Shown: positions 44,981 to 55,326 of the stretch, piece by piece
Layout of the letters: each line of letters starts with the position of its first letter
Position numbering within the stretch: position 1 is the stretch's first letter
Origin: Aplectana chamaeleonis
Lineage: Eukaryota > Nematoda > Chromadorea > Rhabditida > Cosmocercidae
Assembly (NCBI GenBank): GCA_029168955.1
Contig: JAPDOI010001760.1
Coordinates: 1 to 64,000 of the forward strand
DNA length: 64,000 bases
Reading direction: 5' to 3'
Position numbers and translations under genes: made by a program
Notes under the pieces: generated by a model
What the model saw: the letters and a program-made list of their open reading frames with translations, nothing else
Databases searched by the model: none
Told to the model about the DNA's origin: nothing

Positions 44981-45039
44981 AACTGGTGGAAATTAGGCCT
45001 TTGAAACGGGCTTCAGAAGACGTGATCAGGGTGTGACCG

Positions 45040-45290
45040 ACCAAGCCGGCCCCTCGTTCGGCGAAGCTAAACGAATAATGTCCATGATCGATCAAAGGGG
45101 GAAGTCGAAGCCAGCCTATCGTTTAGTGAAGCCAAACGATTTTTGTTCATGATTGATGGAGGAGGGCTGGGGCCGGTGAAGCCGACCCATCGTTTGGCGG
45201 ATCCAAACGATACTGCACAACATTGATGGTGGATACTGCCCGTGATAGATGAAAGGGGGCCGGCGAAGCCAAGGGGAAATTTAAAATGGT
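45040..45290. repeat. Tandem ~65-70-bp repeat with internal hairpins
   Basis: About 3.5 diverged units. Each carries a small hairpin such as TCGTTTGGCGGATCCAAACGA-type arms (TCGTTTGG / CCAAACGA) at 45054-45073, 45119-45139 and 45190-45210, followed by a CATGATTGATGGAGG-like linker and GCCGGCGAAGCC. Confidence 0.65.
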
Positions 45291-46690
45291 TCAAAAATTA
45301 GTTGGAGTCGAAAATCTCATTTTTCGTTGAATCGTTAATTTTTATACACCAGTGCGAGCACAGGATTTCGTGGCACCTCATGGCCACAGCTGAAAATAAT
45401 TTCGACGCTGATGCGGTTCTGAGTTTTTGTTCGAAAATTTTCTTTCTGGATTAGAAGACTATTTGCGAAACTATCGAAATTCGCGGAATCGCAACTAGAG
45501 ATTGTGGCAGCAATTCGTGTGATTTTTGGAAAACGAGAACTGCATGTTATGGATGGCAAAATCTTGTTCATCCCTGATTATAAGCGTTGAAGTGAAGTTT
45601 CACTCTAACTTCGCACAGAGGAGTTTTCAAGAAACTGAACGGAAATCTCATACACGTAGGTCGATACTTCGAAGGCCACTATTTTGTGCCTTTGGCAATT
45701 AACAAACCCTGATGTCCAGCACCCAAAACTGGAGACGTTGACCAAACTACCGTACACCAACAGTAGCCCCGGGGACACAATAATTTTATCCACCCTACGC
45801 ACGACTTAACTCACTGGACATGAGCGCATCACATCAGACCGCCTTCATGCCTCCACGACTGAGCGATGCGATAGTATGATTTTGTGTATTATTCACTGAA
45901 AGCAGTTCGGCACCACGATTCTTACGTGAGGAATGGTGCATAGCAGAGCAATAATGTGAGCGAATTGATTATGATTTTAATTCAAACAATTAATTATCCA
46001 ATCGGAGGATATTCTGAGGATTCTGAGTAAGATGAGCTCGACACTGTCGGGTCATAGGTAATTACATACAATGAGAGCTGTATAAATCAAATGTCACCGG
46101 AAAATGCAGAGTTTAGAAAACTCCTCCCGATCAAGCCCAACTAATGATACAAAGCAATCTTGGCGTGAATTGGAGACTTGAAGATTGACAGTTCAAGTAT
46201 GTATCACTTTCATGCGAAGTTAATAGCCAAAAGGTACCAGAATGAATGGTTTTAATCCATGCGTATCCTGGCGGGCCGCAGCCTCTTTCAACTTCCGACT
46301 GTCATCGCAAATCCCAAGGTGCCCGACCTGTAGATGTTGTCCGAGGTGAACGGAGCTTTCGCGACTCATTTAGTTGATATTTGATATGCTGATGATGTAC
46401 ACAGCTCAAACTGCTAAAATTGAGAATGGTAATATTAGCGGTGAAATGACTGTGCTACCGAAATCTGAGCGTTTCCGCGAATCATCCATGAGCCATTTCG
46501 CTAGATCATTTCTGCCCTGCCGTTGCCTGGATCCTAATGTGGGAACATTGAACGTGAGCTTGCCCCATAGCTCCGAGAAACTTGGGACTTAGAGCGCTCG
46601 GGCTGACAGCCAGTGGTGGTCCTTCCGGGGCCGCGGGGAAGTGATGATGGGCTGCCGACTCGCGCCGACAGGGACAGGCCGGTTTTTTAG
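45291..46690. other. No recognisable gene
   Basis: Short frames only; no motif and no clear repeat over 1.4 kb. Confidence 0.4.
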
Positions 46691-47160
46691 GGCTCCACCC
46701 CGCGGTGGAGGGGACGTTAGACAACTGGCAACCCAGTCGTTACCACCAACTGCCAGGGACTGGGCACGCCCCGATCGCGCCCGCCTACAGGCTCGGCAGG
46801 ACACATGGCCCCAAGTGACCTGCGTCCGAGATGGTCGCTTCATACGACACTCCCGGCCAATAAGACCACAAGCTGGCAGGGGCCTTATGACCGCCATGCG
46901 AGCTGCAGAAATGACCGTCACAAAAATTTTGCCTACCTAGTGAAAAAGACTCAGTGGCACAGTCGTAAACCGCCAGAACTAGTGGTGAAATGTGTTTTTA
47001 AAAAGCTCCACCTCGCGGTGGAAGGATCGTTAGAGGACTGGCAACCCTGTCGTCACTCCACCCCCCACTGCTAGATACTGGGCACGTCCTAATCGCGCCC
47101 GCGTACAGGCTCGGCAAGTCACATAGACCCGAGCGACCTGCGCCCAAAAACGTCGCATTA
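46691..47160. repeat. Direct repeat, two ~150-bp copies
   Basis: 46691-46850 and 47008-47160 align. Shared landmarks are CGCGGTGGA, GACTGGCAACCC, TACTGGGCACG or GACTGGGCACG, ATCGCGCCCGC and TACAGGCTCGGCA. They are separated by ~157 bp of unrelated sequence. Confidence 0.7.
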
Positions 47161-47548
47161 CGCGACAGGGTGGATAAGTTTTGCATTAACCATTTCAAGA
47201 CGCTTTCTCACGCTCTCATGACGGTTCTGCTTTTGAGAGTTGTGTGTATAAGAACCGTGGTAAAAAAAACTGCATTCAATCAACGGCAAAACATTAGGCT
47301 ACCCCATTGTGTCGCCATGGAAGAACAAAAGCGGCCAAATGCTAAGCGAACATGGAATCTGAACCAAATCGGACGTAGGCCGGATGACACTATAGTTCTA
47401 CGGTGGGTTACTGTTGGAACACGGTAGTCTGGTCAACACCTCACATGCTCGAGTGTGACTTCTTCCAGAAGGATATTTTGGGTAGCGGGGATCTGGACCG
47501 AAAATGAAAGCGCACACAGGATACTACTGTCTCTCTCGGAGCCGCATT
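47161..47548. other. No recognisable gene
   Basis: An 85-codon plus frame (47170-47427) has no motif. Nothing else is seen. Confidence 0.35.
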
Positions 47549-47678
47549 CCGGTCCGCATTTGCGGACTACGGCTGTTTCATCACGAGACACGTGATGATC
47601 CAACTGCGACCAAGTAGTCCCAGCACAATTGACACCCTATTGCGTGATGCACCAGCCGTTTTCCGCGAATCAGGACCG
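47549..47678. mobile_element. Small foldback element, ~38-bp TIRs
   Basis: Left CCGGTCCGCATTTGCGGACT...CGGCTGTTTCATCACG and right CGTGATGCACCAGCCG...TCCGCGAATCAGGACCG are inverted repeats with a few mismatches. The same end sequence occurs at 7656 and 8466. Confidence 0.65.
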
Positions 47679-48779
47679 AAATTGACTTCGAGAAGAACAG
47701 TACTCCATTCAGCTACTTATCATAGTGCTAATTACTATGGGTATAAAAACCCATATTTCCTAGAACACTGACAAACGTACATGAGATTCCTGATCAGCAC
47801 TCGAAGCAACCACCTACGCAAGGGCTAGGTGAACTGGGTAAACTCGTTCCGGACTGTGCAGTGAGTAACGCGCTCTGCGGGCAATCGCTTCTACTCGCGC
47901 AAAGTCGACCATTAAAAAAAACGGGTTGCGTGCACTGTGCGGGAAATCGCAGTGTTACATTACAGCCCAAGACGAACTTCCACTGGTCTACTCTCATCTG
48001 AGGTTCCATCATTGGCCCATCTTTCTTCCTACATTTTGGAAAACCAGTCGCACATCGCTTTCGTTTTTATGATCTGTGTTCCGATTCTCGCACTCCGCTC
48101 AGGTCTTGTATCCATGTATTTGGGGTACGGTACACTTTTGCGACACATGGTCGCGTCGCTCTGCTCAGCGACAGCGAAAGAGACCGGCTACCGCCCTTTA
48201 AATTTGTCGCTGTCGCAGTGCCCTCCACAGCGAAGGTGGAAACGACAGGCATCGGCTTATTTGCAGTATGTCAGCCCTCCACGACACGTCGCTGAGACGG
48301 ACACGCGACAACTGTTCCCAAGACGGCCAGCGCCCTTACTCCGATGCTAGTCCCACCACGATTTGTGCTAAATGTCTTGACTGTCGTTCATAATAGCGAC
48401 AAAGTATACCATACCCCTTTGGAAGTTTGCAGAGTTGGCGCCGCAGCGTCGCTAGCAGCGACCAGCAACGTTGGGGCGGGAGAGGGGTGCGGTTTTGATC
48501 ACATTGGGAGGCAGAAAGATGCCAACGGAAACAAAGAGAGGCTGAAACGGGCCAAAAGAAGAACCCATCAACAAAAGTTCAAAAACAAAGCACATCCGCT
48601 GTAAGTAACAACCCAGGCGGAGGCGAAATCTTAATTTCCGAAAGGAAGGGAGAAAATTGAAGAAGCAAGTATTTGGATCACGCCCCAAGAGTTGAGTAAC
48701 CTTCAAGCGATCGAAACTCCAACATGAGAGTGGAAGCCTCCACAGCTCAGAAAGCGAAGCTAAACCCAATTTGAGCTGA
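47679..48779. other. No gene; fragment of 9857-type element
   Basis: 48425-48480 (TTTGCAGAGTTGGCGCCGCA, AGCAACGTTGGGG) matches the left end and interior of the MITE at 9857-10130. The 183-codon minus frame at 48452-49003 runs across repeat fragments and has no motif. Confidence 0.4.
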
Positions 48780-49240
48780 TCAACAGTTTTGTGAAGTAGG
48801 CGAGGTGGACCAGTTGTCCGTGACTCTGGAAATACAACTCGCCTTGGGATAACAACTGAACCGACTTCTTTCAGACAGGACCCTAATAAGGCCACTGTCG
48901 CAGTGGAGATGAGACACGTTTCAAAACGACCCCTCACGTTTGTATGAATGTAACGATACCATGAGATACGAAAGACGATTGGATGGATTACGACCGAAGC
49001 CAAAATGATGGTTAGCTTCGAGTCCCACCGAAAAGTTATCGACCCCGATCAAAGCAAGGTGCACAACAGATTTCAATTGAAATCTGTGGGTTTTCGTACG
49101 TTGTTGGCCTCTATTTATATCAATGCATACTCCGAAGCAAAGCCCAACAAGGAAAAATTAAGCTCAAGACAACTCGTCCACACGATCCTCACTGTTCGGA
49201 TTCACGGCCTTCGAGGGACCATACCTCCATTCTCTTTAAA
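48780..49240. repeat. Diverged TTAA-MITE remnants
   Basis: Two stretches match the interior of MITE copies 1-3: GAGGTGGACCAGTTGTCCGTGA near 48800 (compare GGTGGACGAGTTGTCCGAGG) and CAACTCGTCCAC...GAGGGACCATACCTCCATTC near 49160-49235. Termini are absent. Confidence 0.5.
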
Positions 49241-49411
49241 CTGAGCAGGGAAAATTCGAGATGAAGATGTGTGTACAACACTGTTCTTCGGGTTGGTGTA
49301 GTCTACACCATGCGTGTCACAAGTCTGCTCGCAAAAGGTAGACCCAGCAGAAAAAAAGCACAACTGATTGGCCTCGGGCGAGAATGGATCACTCAACATG
49401 GAACGACAAAA

Positions 49412-49694
49412 GCGGCATCAATTTAGCTTACCAAGTAATTCAGAGAAAATCTGCATTTTTCTCCAAAATTTTCACGACCCCCCTCCACAAATTTACATTT
49501 TTTCACAAAAACTTTCAAGACCCCCGCTACAACGAGACGCAACCCTGCTCAACCCTGGTGAACGCCCTTCGGCGAGAATGCTCGAGCATGTGCAGGGTTG
49601 AGCAGGGTCGCGACTAGGGAGAGGGTGGGGTCGTAGAAATTTTGGAGGAAAAGGCAGATTTTCTCTAGATCACTTGGTAAGCTAAAATGAGGCA
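49412..49694. mobile_element. Foldback element with nested inner palindrome
   Basis: Outer arms contain TTTAGCTTACCAAGT, GAGAAAATCTGC and CTCCAAAATTT (left, 49412-49475) and their reverse complements (right, 49631-49694). Inside, CGCAACCCTGCTCAACCCTG and CAGGGTTGAGCAGGGTCGCG (49543-49612) form a second hairpin. The CTCAACCCTG word recurs at ~50115. Confidence 0.75.
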
Positions 49695-50139
49695 AAAATA
49701 GTCAGTCGCGTGTGAGGAGTATACATTTTTAGTTGTAGGTTTTGTAAAAGTTTTCAATCAAATTCAATATAAAAATAGAACTACCTCTCCTACTGAGGAG
49801 TTCCGGGTGGTTTCATTGAGCTTTTGGTTTTTTACAAAATGCTTTTTTTTCGCGCCAGATTACGGGATGATTTTTCACTTCACTGATGGTAATTTTATAG
49901 TGTTCTGGCGAAATCCACTCGTGATCTGGCGAAAAATAAGCATCGCCTTTGATTACAACTGATTGATTTTATTCCGAATTTGTCTTTCTCAAAAAACCGA
50001 AAACATTTCTCATTTCGGGTGGAAGGGGGGGGGGGAATATCGCAAAAATTTCGGGAGTTTCTTTCGAAATTTAGTTAACAGGGGGGGGCTCATAGCTCCG
50101 CCGAAGATGGGCACAACCGCCTGTGCTCAACCCTGATGT

Positions 50140-51560
50140 TCACTCAGCTAAACGTTATATCCAGTCGGGAAATTCGGTTTTATGTCCGACCCTTCAACGT
50201 TCTCCAGCACACAGTTTTTTTACGTTTGCTTGAAGAACTTTCTCAAAACCATTCTCCGGTTTTGAACAATCGGATAAAAGTACTTTCCGGTTTTTGGAGA
50301 GATGTTTTTCAAATTTGGCATATTTTATGCAGTATCAGATTCAATGTTCTCATTCTCAAGCCAGATCGGGTTTCGGCTGGATTTCCCGAAAGATTTCCGA
50401 GAGCATTTGTTCAAACGGAATATCTCAGGCGATTATCGGCCCTAAGCCGCCTGACAGTTCGGCTCGTGTTCCCAATCTGCGAGTCGGCTCCTGTTGCTGT
50501 CAGGGCCACTGCTGCTGCTTTTCGGGCTATTCCCGTTGGCCCGACCAGCACCAGCAGTGGTCCGGGGATTGGGAGAACGAGCCGAACTGTCAGGCGGCTC
50601 CGATCAATGTTCGGTGCGGCTCGGGGCCGAGAATTGCCTGAGATAGTATTGAGCGACGAAGGCATTTGACTACGCAGAGATCTATTGCGCGCAACTGTCA
50701 CAAAAAGGGACAGCCGCGAAGCGCACCACAACAAAGTGAACCACATTTCGAAACAGCCAGTGTATGCTACACACCTTTCCTTTCATTGCGGAAAAAAACC
50801 GCGGTGCGACCGCTCGTGCAGTCAGAACCTAGACAATATTTGGCACGGCAACACAATCATAAATATACAAAAATAGGAATAAATACACATTAAATAAAAA
50901 AAAACAAATTCAAGAGGCTCACGCATACGCGGAATCGCGCTTGAGCGCTAAAAGACGTTCGCGCATCTATCCAGCTTATCCGATCGGAAGAATCGACCAG
51001 TACGATCCTCTTCCAATCTGTAGAACGGTGCTTCTAGAACTTCCCATGTTTTATGCACCATCAAACTTCGTATCAGTTCGAAGTTCCCAATTTCAAGCCA
51101 GACCGGGTTTCGGGTTCCTGTCGATTGATTAAAGAAACTTTTCGTTCAATCGGAATATGTAGATTGAAATGACAAAAAATAATGGAAAATATATATACAA
51201 CATCGGCGGCGTTAAAATCTCGCAGGTTTCCGAAATCCCAAACCTCGGCGATCGGATAGGATCTTCAGAAGGACGGAATCCGCATTTTGAATCTTCCATG
51301 CCAAAGCGAGTTTCTTATCAAGCCAAAGCTCCCGATTTCATGCCGGATCGACATTTGGGTAAATATCGGAGAGGATATACCAAAGGTTTGTCGAACTCGG
51401 ATATGTACTATTGATAGGCAAGCGTCGACTGAGCAAAGATATATTGCGCGCAACTGTCACGAAAAGTCACGCAACCACCAAAAAAAACGCGACAAAGGCC
51501 AACTGAACACCGCTATGAAACAGCATGTATGTAGTCCACATCTATACTTTCTGTGCAAAA
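50140..51560. repeat. Diverged tandem duplication
   Basis: About 50140-50890 and 50950-51560 share landmarks in the same order: TTCTCAAGCCAGATCGGGTT / TTTCAAGCCAGACCGGGTT, TTGCGCGCAACTGTCAC, and a stretch before AAACAGCA/AAACAGCC and CTACACACC / GTCCACATC. The first unit carries the foldback at 50421-50645. Confidence 0.5.
50421..50645. mobile_element. GC-rich foldback element
   Basis: Ends TATCTCAGGCGATTATCGGC and GCCGAGAATTGCCTGAGATA are inverted repeats. Inner arms GCCGCCTGACAGTTCGGCTC and GAGCCGAACTGTCAGGCGGC are perfect. The centre is GC-rich. Long frames crossing it (50136-50669) are artefacts of the palindrome. Confidence 0.8.
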
Positions 51561-51567
51561 ATTGGAC

Positions 51568-51887
51568 CTGTGGTTCCAGAAGTATAGCATACGCAGGCCA
51601 CGTCCTTGCTTTCAACATTCTCGATGTCCAGCACGGCTTTGCATTCGTTGCCTCTTTGTACAATGAGATTCCATTCAGGACATAGGCTGTTCGGTCGCCG
51701 AATATTTCATCCTTCACATTCACGTTACCACGAATTTCGGGGTTGAATCCTAGAACTATAGCAATTAGGTGACTGTGGAAGTCAAGAAACGTATGTCGAT
51801 AAGTTTACGAGTACCTTAGCGTAATGTTCGGCCTCCGATCGAGTGTAAGATGGATTTACTGGTACATAAATAGCTCCAAGTTGTAGA
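51568..51887 (-). pseudogene. ANL (acyl-CoA synthetase) N-terminal exons, copy 2
   Basis: Exon a (51815-51887, minus) encodes LQLGAIYVPVNPSYTRSEAE followed by HYAK and ends at AAG|GTACTC. This is the early 'LGA-x-Y-x-PVNP-x-YT' block of AMP-forming acyl-CoA/malonyl-CoA synthetases. Exon b (ending 51568) encodes ESKDVACVCYTSGTTG, the family's P-loop motif, and ends ACAG|GTCCAA. The start of exon b is uncertain: the frame is closed upstream near 51700, and no acceptor fits in phase. No further exons were found below 51568, so this looks like a partial or broken copy. It lies downstream of the C-terminal exons of the other copy on the same strand. Confidence 0.6.
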
Positions 51888-52385
51888 CTTTTCGTACTAG
51901 AACTATGACGACCGTTAGCACTAATTATCAATAGCGGGAGAAACAAGAGAAGCACCCTTCCTTTCAAATGAAAAAATTCTTTACATGCAACATGAGTAAA
52001 AAGTTTAACATTCAATTTATATTCAATCCACTAAGAAATGAGTTGAGTAAAAACTTTGGTCATACGAAAAGGCCTAATTTTTGAGAATTCTCTATTACAG
52101 AAATACATGCACATATTCAACTCAGACAGGAAGAATTCGCATATTTTTTTAAAATTTGTTGCCGATAGTCAGCTGTGCCTGTAGCCGAATTAAGCTTAAC
52201 GGTAGTGCAGCTTTTGAAAAACGCGTTAGAAAACATAATCAATAGTCTGAAAAAAGTAAGGAGAAGGGGAAGTGGCACTGGCGGAGTTACAAGCATGGGG
52301 CGGAGCTTCCCTCCCCACAGCCCTCCAACAGCCATTCCTAGCTAAGGAATGGAATGATTTTCTTTTGGAAGGTTCGGTAATGAGC
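51888..52385. other. No recognisable gene
   Basis: This would be upstream of the ANL exons at 51568-51887 on the minus strand, but no further exon was recognised. Confidence 0.35.
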
Positions 52386-53221
52386 TACTCAGACAGTAGG
52401 TGCGGGCGGATCGCTGACTTTTGGCGGGCGGATCGATATCCCACCCCAGCGATCCGCCCGCCAGTAGCCCGCGATCCCCCGCCACTAGCCAGCGATCCGC
52501 TCGCCAGAAGCCAGCGATCCGCCCGCCACTAGCCAGCGATCCGTCCTCGATGCCACATGTGGGTTATTCTGATGGTTCCCACCACGGTCTCCGCGTGCGG
52601 GACCACCCCCCTAGCCGCGGGGACCGTCCCCTCAGCTGCCAAAAATCATTTTCCGCCCTCTGAGTGATCCTTCAAAGGTGGCTTGAAGTCACCTTGCAGG
52701 ATCGGCCTCGATATGCCGAGTGAGCATTCAAAGCGATGGAGCGCCTTTTATACCCTTCGGTCTGTTTACTCTTAGCATGATACTGATACCAGAAAAAACT
52801 CGTCGATGATTGACAAGTTTCACCATGTAAAATTTGAGCGGGTGGATCGCTGGCTACCAAAGCAGTGGCGGTCGGATCGCTGGCCATCAAAGAACTGGCG
52901 GGAGGATCGTTGGCAGGTTGCGTGCTGATCGTTGCATCTCATAGCTTTGCGGGCGGATCGCTGGCTGTCAAAGCCCTTGTGGGCGGATCGCTGGCAGTTT
53001 GCGGGCGGATCGCCGCCCTAGAGCTTGCCGGCGATCCGCCCGCTAGCTCGATCAACCTTCCCATGTGCCGCAAAAACGCAGCGACCCGCCCGCGGAGACA
53101 ACGAGGGGCAGCGATCCGCTCGGCGAGGTCACGATGGGCAGCAATCCGCCCGCAACTTGTTGGCGTACCGCCCGCAGAGGCCTTGATTGCCAGCGGTCAG
53201 TCCGCAACTATTGTCTGAGTA
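52386..53221. mobile_element. TIR element packed with GCGGGCGGATCGC repeats
   Basis: Left TACTCAGACAGTAGGTGCGG and right CCGCAACTATTGTCTGAGTA are inverted repeats. Inside, GCGGGCGGATCGCTGGC and its complement GCCAGCGATCCGCCCGC occur many times in clusters of both orientations (52440-52540 one way, 52850-53000 the other), around a ~300-bp unrelated core. It shares ends with 19836-20160. No transposase. Confidence 0.75.
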
Positions 53222-54882
53222 CCTAGTACTTCTTCCAAGAATAAGGACACACAGGTAAGGATACTTACATAACTTAGCCATGTCAAATCTGGTATGCATT
53301 TCCAGAACAAATTTTTACTTGAAAATCGAATTTTCATTTCACAGCTGCGAAACGTTTCTTTAAACAGAGTTATGAGCGTTTTTAGCGCTCCATCTGAGAG
53401 TTTTGATCGAGAAATAGCCCACCAAGCGCCGCAACGGCTCCTCGTAGGCTATTTCTCGTTTAGATAGCGGTAATCACCTAGTTCCCAACTGTTTCTCGGC
53501 TATTACGCGGAAAGCAGGTGTTTCGCGACCATTTCTCGGCCATAACTCTCAGAGTCAGAGTTGATCGCAGGCGCATCATAACATGTGATACGTGAATTTT
53601 TGACGTCTTCTGGCATGCATCAATGTGATTTCCACAACAGTAATCATCATATGGGGTGTTTTTAAGCCGGAATATCTTGCTATGATACACGAAACGGTGC
53701 TCCCCCCCCCCCCATATGCCAAGTCGAGGTCACGCCCACAGTGGCCTGCTGGCTCAGCGGCAGTGGTCGCTGCAGTGAAAAATGAGTCCCGGGTTTGAAT
53801 CTATGGTGCATTCGGTTCTTTGTACTTTCGTAAAACACTCAAATTCATCACCTCAAGTGTTGAGAAGCATCAGTTTTATCGGGGCATTTATGCCACAAAC
53901 ACAAAAGTTATCGGAAAACTTCTTCCGGAGAACTACGATAGGTTTTAGTGGGTGAAATACCCACTATTCCTACCGTAATCTACAATAATCGACTTAGTTT
54001 CCAAAAAAAACCTCATATAAAGTTCGTTCAAAATAGACTGTTCGCCCACACGGTCGGCGTGCGTGTCGCTCGGCCTTTGCCAAAGCATTTTTCGAACGAG
54101 TCTTTCTCCGGCTAAAAACAACTGACTCGGATATTATACCTTATTCGTCTAATATTCCTGTTAATCAATGTACAAGTCCAAAAATACGAAGCCAGCTCGA
54201 CACGCATGCCGACCGCGTGGGCGGACAGTCTCTTTTGGATGGACCTTGCGTGTTCAGCGCCCCAATTAATAGACGTTTGGGAGGAGAAAAAATTCCAACT
54301 TTTACAGCCCCAAGTGGGGTGAAGGGGATTTTTTTTGGTGATCTAGAGATTAAAGAATTGCTCCGGTTTTGTCCAGAATGGTTGCTTGGAGTGCTGAACA
54401 CATACATGAGGTCCATTTCGGTTCACTGGAAGATTTTTTGAGGTTGGGCAGGAATAATGTCATTTAACTATGGAAATCCATCAAGAAACGGTCATGACCG
54501 TGTACAAGGAAATGTTCTGTAGCTGCGAAGTATATACAATTTCGGATTATACAGCGAACCAGCAAATGTATATTTCAATTGAAATGGTCACTTTGTGTGA
54601 GTGTCCTTTCCTAGCAAGCCTTGCCACAGAGTTGACCCAATGTTGTTAGTACAGGAATCATGATTCAAGTAATGGAACATAGGGGAACAATGCCCAGTAA
54701 GCACATGGGTGGAGTACTTGTTCCAAAATATTTATTTGAAACTATCCTCAGCCGACCTGATACAACCACGAGGTGGGGTTTCAATATGAAACAATCTCTT
54801 ACAGATTACTTTGCTGTTTCAGTGTGAAAGAATCAAAACATATCGCAAGGTATCACATTGCTTGAGAGGTGTGTAGATTAAT
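53222..54882. other. No gene except a tRNA-like sequence
   Basis: No coding motif. Short frames at 54165-54441 on both strands overlap and lack any signature. A diverged inverted pair (CACGGTCGGCGTGCGTGTCG near 54050 and CGACACGCATGCCGACCGCG near 54199) frames a ~170-bp foldback. Confidence 0.4.
53744..53810 (+). repeat. tRNA-like SINE or pseudogene
   Basis: A perfect A-box type TGGCTCAGCGG (53750-53760) and B-box GGGTTTGAATC (53791-53801) lie at tRNA spacing on the plus strand. Stems are only partly paired. Probably tRNA-derived. Confidence 0.4.
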
Positions 54883-55058
54883 ATACTCTGTCCCGAAAGA
54901 GTCGGCGAGCAGAAAGTTCAAAGTAGCAGCGCTCCCTTTGCGTCTCTGACGATTTTTGATTAAGGGAAGACAGATGCTGCGTTTCGAAACGTCAGAGACG
55001 CAGAGGGAGCTCTGCTTCTTTGAATCTGTGCTTGCCAAGTCGTTTGGGACAGAGTATA
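54883..55058. mobile_element. TA-flanked MITE, ~70-bp TIRs
   Basis: TATACTCTGTCCC at the left and GGGACAGAGTATA at the right are perfect. Homology continues through GCTCCCT..GCGTCTCTGACG on both sides. The flanking TA dinucleotides fit Tc1/mariner-type target duplication. 176 bp, non-coding. Confidence 0.8.
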
Positions 55059-55326
55059 ACCATCATCAATAAGTAGTATTTAAAACGCCTCAAATCTCAG
55101 CCGGAGTAGCAGGAAGTCAAACAGTGGTCTAGCAAGTAGTAGTGAGTTGGGTCTGCTCGCAGAGCTGCACCACCTCAAATTAATGGGCTCAATATGCATC
55201 CTAATTTAAAAGAAAATGCTAATACCTCTTGCTGGTATTGCAACACCGAGATGGAATAACAGAGGCTGGAGAGGTAAAGAGAGCACAGGCACGGCGAAAA
55301 AATTGAAAAATAATGACAAACTATTC

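Noticed and set aside
48452..49003. 183-codon minus-strand frame
   Set aside because: It spans MITE remnants and a 9857-type fragment; no domain or plausible start.
50136..50669. 177-codon plus-strand frame
   Set aside because: Crosses a perfect foldback element that also opens the other strand.
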